Below, one piece after another: positions 12,201 to 12,430 of a stretch of DNA of 12,430 nucleotides; the first letter of the stretch is position 1; each line of letters opens with the position of its first letter. Origin of the DNA: Baffinella frigidus. Lineage: Eukaryota; Cryptophyceae; Cryptomonadales; Baffinellaceae. The notes beneath the pieces are model-generated. The model was not told where the DNA came from. It made no database searches and saw only the letters and a program-made list of their open reading frames with translations. Both the position numbers and the translations under genes were made by a program. Location: positions 524,883-537,312 of the forward strand of contig MU646410.1 of assembly GCA_026770585.1 (NCBI GenBank), written 5' to 3'.

Positions 12201-12430
12201 TGTCTGCCGCCGAGGCGCGTTGCTGTGTGGGGGGTGGTGGTTTAGTGTTGAGGCGTCGGGGCTTAGGGTGTGGGGTTGCTTGAGTCGAAAAGGGAGGCGA
12301 TGGCGTTAGGGTTAGGGTTTTGGGTTTTGGGGTTTAGAGTGTAGGGTGTAGGGTGTAGGGTGTAGGGTGTAGGGTGTGGGGTGTAGGGTGTAGGGTGCAG
12401 GGTGAAGGGTATGCCTGCGGTGTCGCGGCG
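111..12430 (-). CDS. Internal part of a giant multi-exon IQ-motif protein gene (17 exons)
   Basis: Predicted join, in transcript order on the minus strand: 12430-12415 (partial), 11894-11815, 10632-10558, 10142-10113, 9904-9845, 9338-9232, 7758-7703, 7462-7346, 7123-6949, 6821-6770, 6270-6161, 4150-3993, 3384-3281, 2393-2334, 1577-1515, 1045-995, 214-111. Each exon has a CAG acceptor and a GT or GC donor, and every junction agrees in phase, giving about 470 open codons. The product is Arg/Ala-rich, probably helical, with about 15 IQ or IQ-like motifs such as IQRVLRGHLGR, IQLALRNFECR, IQSVVRGHMDR and IQAVTRGHFAR. IQ motifs bind calmodulin or related light chains, so a cytoplasmic or cytoskeletal calmodulin-binding role is likely by family knowledge. 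Myosin neck, ASPM-like or another IQ protein cannot be separated because both ends are missing. Gene ends lie outside the window. Boundaries were read by eye; transcript data could shift some of them. Confidence 0.82.
381..450 (-). pseudogene. 5' partial copy of exon 17 with acceptor
   Basis: These 70 bp match 145-214 with no difference visible. The match continues through CAG and about 20 bp of upstream intron with one mismatch. The copy stops inside the IQ motif (after LQCFF) and runs into the 32-bp minisatellite with no donor. The near identity suggests a young duplication. Confidence 0.85.
693..727 (-). pseudogene. 3' partial copy of exon 16 with donor
   Basis: It matches 995-1029 with a few substitutions, including the donor CTCAG|GTTCCG and about 20 bp of intron. 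The 5' third is missing. A CAG (728-730) directly abuts the break, so the fragment has both an AG and a GT, but its frame would not equal that of exon 16. Confidence 0.75.
995..1045 (-). CDS. Exon 16
   Basis: A 51-nt, phase 0-0 exon reading VAATRMGQAAVRRALAQ between CAG (1046-1048) and CTCAG|GTTCCG. It is IQ-like (VAATRMGQAAVRR). A 35-bp copy of its 3' part with the identical donor lies at 693-727, which marks the exon end. Confidence 0.75.
1046..1514 (-). repeat. Intron 15: heptamer arrays
   Basis: TTTCGTG/TTTGGTG units (1068-1140), an AT-rich patch (about 1140-1175) and TTTGGGG/TTTAGGG arrays (1185-1510), with a perfect TTTAGGG run near 1410-1446. In gene sense the intron is C-rich (CCCTAAA). 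Confidence 0.88.
1515..1577 (-). CDS. Exon 15: IQ motif completed across the intron
   Basis: A 63-nt, phase 0-0 exon reading AVTRGHFARNAAEEMRLLAW then A, with donor GCG|GTACCC. The preceding IQ from exon 14 gives a full consensus IQAVTRGHFAR, strong support for both junctions. Three partial copies with the acceptor lie upstream. Confidence 0.85.
1771..1824 (-). pseudogene. 5' copy of exon 15 (in-frame 3-nt deletion)
   Basis: It reads AVTRGHFFNAAEEMRLL, 3 nt shorter than exon 15 and still open, with acceptor CAG at 1825-1827. The GTACCC donor is replaced by unrelated sequence. Confidence 0.75.
1975..2024 (-). pseudogene. 5' copy of exon 15 (frameshifted)
   Basis: The acceptor CAG (2025-2027) and AVTRGHFA are kept. 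A further deletion shifts the frame in the middle. The donor side is shared with the copy at 1771, so the two copies and adjoining minisatellite were probably duplicated together. Confidence 0.75.
2102..2120 (-). pseudogene. Short 5' copy of exon 15
   Basis: Acceptor CAG (2121-2123) plus codons for AVTRGH only, then unrelated sequence. It is the outermost and shortest of the three copies. Confidence 0.65.
2334..2393 (-). CDS. Exon 14: IQ-like exon
   Basis: A 60-nt, phase 0-0 exon reading AYRARLSAHRATIARATQIQ. The acceptor is CGTGCAG (CAG at 2394-2396) and the donor CAG|GTTCAT. Joined to exon 13 it gives WLQAYRARL; joined to exon 15 it gives IQAVTRGHFAR. Both introns therefore sit directly after the Gln of an IQ motif. 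The sequence just upstream of the acceptor resembles the end of exon 13. Confidence 0.82.
2508..2571 (-). pseudogene. Intronless copy of the exon 13/14 junction
   Basis: It carries most of exon 14 (AYRARLSAHRATIAR) preceded directly by GCGTGGCTGCAG, that is RAWLQ, the end of exon 13, with no intron between. There is no donor at its far end. It may be a relic of the state before the intron or a copy of the acceptor region. Confidence 0.7.
2755..2782 (-). pseudogene. Degenerate LQAHRARLS fragment
   Basis: CTGCAAGCTCACCGC then GCGCGGCTAAGC reads LQAHRARLS, matching LQ of exon 13 joined to AYRARLS of exon 14 with several substitutions. CAG has become CAA, so no acceptor remains. Confidence 0.6.
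2918..2950 (-). pseudogene. Degenerate exon 13/14 junction fragment
   Basis: GACCGCGCGTACAG joined to GTGTACCGCGCGCGG resembles the exon 13 end followed immediately by the exon 14 start. CAGG is kept at the join. Confidence 0.55.
3281..3384 (-). CDS. Exon 13: canonical IQ motif
   Basis: A 104-nt exon. Its two first bases join exon 12 to make Ala; then AQRVVETRRMAARRAKAL, then RIQSVVRGHMDRAWLQ, ending CTCCAG|GTCCTC in phase 0. IQSVVRGHMDR is a full IQ consensus. A second CAG at 3377-3379 would start the exon in phase 0. The outer acceptor is preferred because it alone fits the phase-1 end of exon 12. Two 5' partial copies lie upstream. Confidence 0.85.
3499..3537 (-). pseudogene. 5' copy of exon 13
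   Basis: GGCGCAG then CGGGTGGTCGCGACGCG corresponds to AQRVVETRR with a small insertion, then breaks into a T-rich patch. The outer acceptor is lost here; the inner CAG (3530-3532) remains. Confidence 0.7.
3617..3636 (-). pseudogene. Short 5' copy of exon 13 with acceptor
   Basis: Acceptor CAG at 3637-3639 followed by CGGCGCAG then TCGTCGAGACGC, matching the exon 13 start with a short deletion. Confidence 0.6.
3849..3870 (-). pseudogene. Short 3' copy of exon 12 with donor
   Basis: GTCGCGAGATCACCTCCG followed by GTCACG corresponds to the end of exon 12 (ACCTCCG|GTGTCA). Confidence 0.6.
3920..3950 (-). pseudogene. 3' copy of exon 12 with donor
   Basis: About 31 bp, GAGGTCTTCGCGAGG then GCGACGCTCGCCTCCG, followed by GTTCAG. 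It matches the last 31 bases of exon 12 with about four substitutions. Confidence 0.72.
3993..4150 (-). CDS. Exon 12: Ala-rich helical exon
   Basis: A 158-nt exon. Its first base completes Arg from exon 11; 52 codons follow, and it ends in phase 1 (TCCG|GTGTCA). It contains MAGETLSAAALAATLRAG, an IQ-like core AATLRAGYMRKLAADT, and an Ala-rich tail ending ATLTS. Copies of its 3' edge lie downstream at 3849-3870 and 3920-3950. A 13-bp copy of its 5' edge with CAG lies at 4263-4275. Met at the first codon is an internal residue, not a start. Confidence 0.8.
4263..4275 (-). pseudogene. 13-bp 5' copy of exon 12 with acceptor
   Basis: CAG|GATGGCGGGGGA with intron flank CCTGGTTCCACAT resembling that of exon 12. 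It then leaves the exon sequence. Confidence 0.6.
4408..4422 (-). pseudogene. 3' copy of exon 11 (outermost)
   Basis: GCGGTCGCCCGGTG followed by GTACACC. Only the last codons (AVAR) are left. The intron flank ACCAACCCGAGACC is shared with the copies at 4541 and 5600. Confidence 0.65.
4541..4604 (-). pseudogene. 3' copy of exon 11
   Basis: It reads VRAAVVHRTVARR-like codons to CGGAG|GTATAC and is degenerate toward its 5' part, where it breaks next to the foldback element. Confidence 0.72.
4617..4747. mobile_element. Foldback MITE-like element, 131 bp
   Basis: The termini GAGTATTTGAGTCAAAAACG and (complement) GAGTATTTGAGTCAAATACG are inverted. The palindrome continues inside with AACGAAAATTACTACACA against AACGAATTTTACTACACA, so nearly the whole element folds. 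It is AT-rich in a GC-rich surrounding and has no coding capacity. I could not see a target-site duplication. Confidence 0.78.
4752..4870 (+). repeat. Inverted block: exon 12 edge plus 32-bp minisatellite
   Basis: On the plus strand, GATTAGATCACCCTCCGGTG resembles the exon 12 end, which elsewhere lies on the minus strand. It is followed by two to three units of the 32-bp minisatellite (ACACGCTATCTCGTCCCT), also reversed relative to 235-1960. The two together suggest a small inversion. Confidence 0.55.
4897..4927 (-). pseudogene. 3' copy of exon 11, degenerate
   Basis: CGCTCGTGCACCGCGTGCCC then AGAG|GTTCAA corresponds to the end of exon 11 with several substitutions. Confidence 0.6.
5228..5258 (-). 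pseudogene. 3' copy of exon 11
   Basis: GCGCTCATCCACCGCGCTGT then CGCCCGCAG followed by GTATCC. It joins the direct repeat at 5259. Confidence 0.7.
5399..5440 (-). pseudogene. 3' copy of exon 11 inside the long direct repeat
   Basis: CGCTCATCCACCGCGCTGTC then GTCCAGAG|GTGCAAACC. Donor and following intron match exon 11 at 6161, because the copy belongs to the 762-bp-offset duplication. Confidence 0.75.
5600..5656 (-). pseudogene. 3' copy of exon 11 in a chimera with exon 9
   Basis: It reads INVAVRATLIHRAVAR with donor CGGAG|GTACAT. Immediately 5' in gene direction is a 22-bp piece of exon 9 (5659-5680, VMRHMVE), in the same frame. Confidence 0.75.
5785..5872 (-). pseudogene. 3' copy of exon 11 split by heptamer sequence
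   Basis: The donor half (5785-5809, CGGAA|GTACGC) and the upstream half (about 5838-5872) are separated by about 28 bp of CCCTTCACCC-like array. Array sequence has grown or been inserted inside exon-derived sequence. Confidence 0.65.
5949..6019 (-). pseudogene. 3' copy of exon 11, well conserved
   Basis: About 71 bp nearly identical to the last two thirds of exon 11, ending CGGAG|GTACGT. The 5' third and the acceptor are missing. Confidence 0.8.
6161..6270 (-). CDS. Exon 11: IQ-like exon with eight downstream partial copies
   Basis: A 110-nt exon, phase 0 in, phase 2 out (CGGAG|GTGCAA). It begins AAARARSSRTR and ends INAAVRAALIHRAVAR, an IQ-like helix. The acceptor CAG lies at the end of an inverted-repeat element (6271-6403). 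Eight copies of its 3' part, most with CGGAG|GT-like donors, are spread through the 2-kb intron downstream. This one is the only full-length copy and the only one with an acceptor. Confidence 0.8.
6271..6403. mobile_element. Inverted-repeat element forming the exon 11 acceptor
   Basis: Ends CTGCCACGCCAGAGT (6271-6285) and ACTCTGGCGTGG-TG-CAG (6387-6403) are inverted copies, with a 12-bp perfect core and a two-base interruption. The interior is AT-richer with no reading frame of note. In gene sense the element's end supplies the CAG used as acceptor for exon 11. It may be a non-autonomous transposon or introner-like element. No clear target-site duplication. Confidence 0.5.
6404..6769 (-). other. 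Rest of intron 10: unique sequence then arrays
   Basis: About 130 bp of non-repetitive sequence (6404-6535) in which I recognise nothing. Then TTTAGGG/TTGAGGG arrays follow (6545-6765), with three traces of GTGTGCCT(G) that echo the exon 10 donor CAG|GC. Confidence 0.6.
6770..6821 (-). CDS. Exon 10: IQ-like, GC donor
   Basis: A 52-nt exon whose first base completes Arg from exon 9. It then reads GVARIAYRNTLAAASLQ and ends CTCCAG|GCAAAC, a GC donor with no GT nearby. The phase (2 in, 0 out) fits exons 9 and 11. Its final LQ pairs with AAARARSS of exon 11 as another degenerate IQ motif split exactly after Gln. Confidence 0.7.
6822..6948 (-). repeat. Intron 9: TTTCGGG/TTTGGGG heptamers
   Basis: The shortest intron, 127 bp, with heptamer repeats either side of a short non-repetitive patch. 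Confidence 0.8.
6949..7123 (-). CDS. Exon 9: longest exon, IQ motif
   Basis: A 175-nt exon with acceptor CAG at 7124-7126. It starts in phase 1 and ends in phase 2 (CGCCG|GTCTGC). It carries RKVMRHMIEMARLLPMLQ, a hydrophobic-patterned helix, then STVQRAYLQHLARLSLRER, an IQ-like motif (VQxxYxxxxxR), then an acidic end (AEDLVFAAIR). A 22-bp piece of its start, 21 of 22 bases identical, occurs in frame inside an exon 11 copy at 5659-5680. Confidence 0.83.
7124..7345 (-). repeat. Intron 8: nearly pure TTTAGGG array
   Basis: Contains perfect runs of the plant-type telomere unit TTTAGGG (7215-7260 and 7275-7338). Non-repeat sequence is limited to about 50 bp. The array ends next to the exon 8 donor. 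Confidence 0.88.
7346..7462 (-). CDS. Exon 8: two IQ-like motifs
   Basis: A 117-nt exon that starts with two bases making Gly with exon 7 and ends in phase 1 (CACG|GTAACT). It contains RALRGHILRAAARE, which has the RGHxxR core, then a Glu/Arg-rich stretch (HEGRERRAR), then LLQGVYRQH, which continues as VARKVM in exon 9 to form a further IQ-like motif. No partial copies are obvious around it. The surrounding introns are short (240 and 222 bp) and consist mainly of TTTAGGG-type repeats. Confidence 0.82.
7528..7545 (-). pseudogene. Short 3' trace of exon 7 with donor
   Basis: GGGCTCACGCTCG followed by GTGCCC, like the exon 7 end ACTCTCG|GTACTC. Very short. Confidence 0.45.
7627..7650 (-). pseudogene. 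3' copy of exon 7 with donor
   Basis: GTGGCCGCAACCAGC then ACGCTCG|GTACCT corresponds to the exon 7 tail. Lies in intron 7 (7463-7702) among TTTAGGGG-like repeats. Confidence 0.6.
7703..7758 (-). CDS. Exon 7
   Basis: A 56-nt exon that starts with one base completing Met from exon 6 and ends in phase 1 (CTCTCG|GTACTC). It reads WVTLPRIEERHASANRTL, which is amphipathic but only weakly IQ-like. Two 3' partial copies with the donor (CGCTCG|GTACCT and CGCTCG|GTGCCC) lie downstream. At least two 5' partial copies with the acceptor lie upstream. They define both edges. Confidence 0.7.
7790..7937. mobile_element. MITE-like element, 148 bp
   Basis: Imperfect 32-bp terminal inverted repeats (7790-7821 and 7906-7937) starting TCCGGGG(G/A)CATGTTTAATTTA. 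The interior is AT-rich with a repeated TTAATTAGG. It has no coding capacity, and no target-site duplication was seen. It lies directly beside a truncated exon 7 copy. Confidence 0.72.
7968..8000 (-). pseudogene. 5' copy of exon 7 with acceptor
   Basis: CAG (8001-8003) then GTGGGTGATGCTCCCGCGCA then TCGAGGAACGC, matching exon 7 with a few changes (WVMLPRIEER). The copy breaks off before the donor. A shorter 5' trace with CAG follows at 8113-8124. Confidence 0.72.
8463..8500 (-). pseudogene. 3' copy of exon 6 with donor
   Basis: GCGCGGCCCGC then TTTCTCCTCACGCGCAT followed by GTGGGC. It confirms the AT|GT donor of exon 6. Confidence 0.7.
8668..8870. mobile_element. Foldback MITE with perfect 68-bp inverted repeats
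   Basis: Positions 8668-8735 and 8803-8870 are perfect inverted copies over 68 bp, starting GAGCCAATATGGTAGGAC, around a 67-bp AT-rich centre. TA dinucleotides flank it on both sides (8666-8667 and 8871-8872), consistent with the TA target duplication of Tc1/mariner-type elements. It has no transposase. Perfect arms suggest recent insertion or repair-based arm correction. Confidence 0.85.
8884..8936 (-). pseudogene. 3' copy of exon 6 with donor
   Basis: About 53 bp ending CTCACGCGCAT|GTACGT, matching the exon 6 end (RAARSLLTR region) closely. The 5' half and acceptor are missing. The foldback element ends 13 bp from it. Confidence 0.78.
9232..9338 (-). CDS. Exon 6: charged helix plus IQ-like motif
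   Basis: A 107-nt exon that starts in phase 0 and ends with two bases of an ATG (CGAAT|GTGCGT). It opens VVVENQRRIRAELGR and ends DLQRAARSLLTR, the latter an IQ-like LQxxxRxxLxR. Choice of the AT|GT donor over the GT four bases further on is supported by exon 7 phase. Two downstream partial copies also keep CAT|GT (GTACGT and GTGGGC). Three 5' partial copies follow upstream, at 9382-9692. Confidence 0.82.
9382..9464 (-). pseudogene. 5' copy of exon 6, acceptor lost
   Basis: It covers VVVKNR and then, after a local GGATCCGCC duplication that shifts frame, RAELGRQ-like codons. The acceptor AG has become CG (ATCCG|GTGGTGG). It then diverges as CTTCTTCTTGCAACC. Confidence 0.72.
9534..9572 (-). 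pseudogene. 5' copy of exon 6 with acceptor
   Basis: CAG (9573-9575) then codons for VVVENQRPIRAEP. It breaks at GGAGCC where exon 6 has GGAGCTG. Confidence 0.78.
9653..9692 (-). pseudogene. 5' copy of exon 6 with acceptor
   Basis: CAG (9693-9695) then codons for VVVENQRRIRVEP, breaking at the same GGAGCCT point as the copy at 9534. The two share one duplication breakpoint. Confidence 0.78.
9845..9904 (-). CDS. Exon 5: IQ motif
   Basis: A 60-nt, phase 0-0 exon reading VRIQLALRNFECRHYVRRVR, with an IQ motif at IQLALRNFECR in which G of the consensus is replaced by N. The acceptor is CAG at 9905-9907. The donor chosen is CGG|GTGCGC, because it gives phase 0 and leads into exon 6. GT at two nearby upstream positions is possible, and continuing past the chosen donor meets TAA within three codons. 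Confidence 0.72.
9905..10112 (-). repeat. Intron 4: TTTAGGG heptamers
   Basis: A 208-bp intron made of TTTAGGG, TTTAAGG and TTATGGT variants. No exon fragments seen. Confidence 0.85.
10113..10142 (-). CDS. Exon 4: 30-nt microexon
   Basis: Ten codons, GAAARRERAA, phase 0-0, between acceptor CAG (10143-10145) and donor GCG|GTAAAA. It stands out as a short GC-rich island in heptamer arrays on both sides and keeps the frame between exons 3 and 5. No partial copies were seen near it. A skipped or retained state would both keep frame, so it could be an optional exon. Confidence 0.6.
10143..10557 (-). repeat. Intron 3: TTTAGTG heptamer array
   Basis: A distinct variant array (GTGTTTA/GTGTTTC, 10147-10400) then a 3' copy of exon 3 (10462-10501). 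The TTTAGTG variant occurs in long runs only here, so it spread locally. Confidence 0.85.
10462..10501 (-). pseudogene. 3' copy of exon 3 with donor
   Basis: It reads HLGRGVAERAWDE and ends GATGAG|GTAAAC. There is no AG before it; the sequence is broken after the RG of the IQ motif. Confidence 0.8.
10558..10632 (-). CDS. Exon 3: canonical IQ motif
   Basis: A 75-nt, phase 0-0 exon. The acceptor is CAG at 10633-10635 and the donor is GACGAG|GTCAAC. It encodes AGAL then AIQRVLRGHLGRGVAERV then WDE. IQRVLRGHLGR matches the IQxxxRGxxxR consensus fully, making it one of the clearest motifs in the window. Truncated copies lie upstream (5' part, one carrying a stop) and downstream (3' part with GATGAG|GTAAAC). 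The second donor independently supports the exon end, because GT is kept while the next bases differ. Confidence 0.85.
10972..11019 (-). pseudogene. 5' copy of exon 3 with stop codon
   Basis: TAG acceptor (11020-11022) then AGALAI, stop, RVLRGHLGR. The IQ glutamine codon is replaced by TAG (10999-11001). It breaks after GHLGR with no donor. Confidence 0.82.
11084..11099 (-). pseudogene. Short 5' trace of exon 3
   Basis: AAG then GCGGGGCGCTGTAGATC, matching the exon 3 start with a deletion and substitutions. Confidence 0.55.
11341..11721 (-). pseudogene. Ladder of four 3' copies of exon 2 with GC donors
   Basis: Copies at 11341-11367, 11494-11518, 11590-11614 and 11696-11721. Each carries about 25 bp (GCGGTCTGGGAGCAGCGCTG then GCAG), encoding AVWEQRWQ, followed by GCACGC (three) or GCGTGC (one). 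Spacing is about 100-155 bp, with heptamer and TATCGCG-motif sequence between. Confidence 0.8.
11815..11894 (-). CDS. Exon 2: IQ-like repeat, GC donor
   Basis: An 80-nt exon with acceptor CAG (complement of 11895-11897). It starts in phase 1 and ends in phase 0 as TGGCAG|GCACGC, a GC donor. It encodes TRLG then GAYRARLARETVRRAVWEQR then WQ, an IQ-like helix whose AYRARL core recurs in exon 14. Upstream it is flanked by three truncated copies of its 5' part (12020, 12121 and 12222 as left starts). Downstream it is flanked by four truncated copies of its 3' part (ends at 11696, 11590, 11494, 11341), all with a GC donor. It is the only copy in this cluster with both splice sites and an intact frame. 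Confidence 0.72.
11973..12020 (-). pseudogene. 5' copy of exon 2 with acceptor, open
   Basis: CAG (12021-12023) then TRLGGAYRARLARETL, open, then diverges into RIWAKKPELKNG, which is the 83-bp repeat rather than exon 2. Confidence 0.78.
12098..12121 (-). pseudogene. Short 5' copy of exon 2 with acceptor
   Basis: CAG (12122-12124) then CGACGCGGCTCGGC then GCAGCGTAC (TRLGAAY), then array sequence. Confidence 0.65.
12206..12222 (-). pseudogene. 5' copy of exon 2 with internal deletion
   Basis: CAG (12223-12225) then CAACGCGCCTCGGCGGC, followed by AGACAGTGCGTATCTGGG. The YRARLARE core is deleted, shifting the frame. Confidence 0.65.
12415..12430 (-). CDS. Exon 1 of window (3' end only)
   Basis: Only 16 nt lie inside the window. 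They read RRDTA plus one base (phase 1) and end in GCAG followed by a GC donor (GCATAC). The one-base remainder joins exon 2, which starts with two bases, to make an Ala codon. The call rests on phase agreement and on a donor similar to the other two GC donors. There is too little sequence for independent coding evidence. Confidence 0.45.

Larger units (their letters stand above)
11895..12414 (-). repeat. Intron 1: duplicated acceptor region and TGTAGGG array
   Basis: An 83-bp segment at about 11891-11973 recurs at 12119-12201 (offset about 228). It includes ACCAGATTTGTACC and the acceptor side of exon 2. Three 5' copies of exon 2 lie within. A TGTAGGG array (about 12335-12410) leads up to the exon 1 donor. 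Confidence 0.8.

Noticed and set aside
1-12430. tRNA, rRNA or other structured RNA genes
   Set aside because: No cloverleaf, conserved rRNA segment or snRNA-like motif was recognised; the strong hairpins belong to the inverted-repeat elements.

Overview
The window looks like the inside of one large, intron-dominated eukaryotic nuclear gene on the minus strand. No start, stop, promoter or polyadenylation region is visible, and no plus-strand gene is supported. The host is probably a GC-rich microbial eukaryote, most likely an alga. The evidence is the spliceosomal introns, intergenic-like arrays of the TTTAGGG heptamer family (the plant, green-algal and dinoflagellate telomere type) inside introns, and foldback DNA elements. 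Three GC donors and G after 12 of 16 acceptors would fit a dinoflagellate, but the sequence does not settle the taxon.

Reading the minus strand from 12430 down to 111, I find 17 short exons (the first cut by the window edge) of 30 to 175 nt, about 1.42 kb or 11% of the window. All 16 exon-exon junctions agree in phase and give about 470 codons without a stop. All 16 visible acceptors are CAG. Fourteen donors are GT and three are GC. The product is a helical Arg/Ala-rich stretch with about 15 full or degenerate IQ motifs, the calmodulin or EF-hand light-chain binding helix found in unconventional myosins, ASPM-like and other IQ-repeat proteins. Start and end lie outside the window, so the family cannot be named.

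Introns are built from heptamer arrays (TTTAGGG, TGTAGGG, TTTCGGG, TTTAGTG, TGTGTGG variants), a 32-bp minisatellite (about 235-960, 1610-1960, inverted at 4780-4870), a 33-bp minisatellite (about 2405-3285), four small inverted-repeat elements, and more than 30 partial copies of the neighbouring exons.

The most unusual feature is the layout of those partial copies. Copies upstream of an exon keep its 5' part plus the CAG acceptor. Copies downstream keep its 3' part plus the donor. This is what repeated tandem duplication across exon-intron boundaries should leave, and it appears around at least nine of the exons. One intron also shows signs of having arisen by duplication inside a continuous IQ-repeat exon at a CAG|GC site. 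I regard this boundary-duplication mode of intron growth and possible intron birth as the main discovery candidate.
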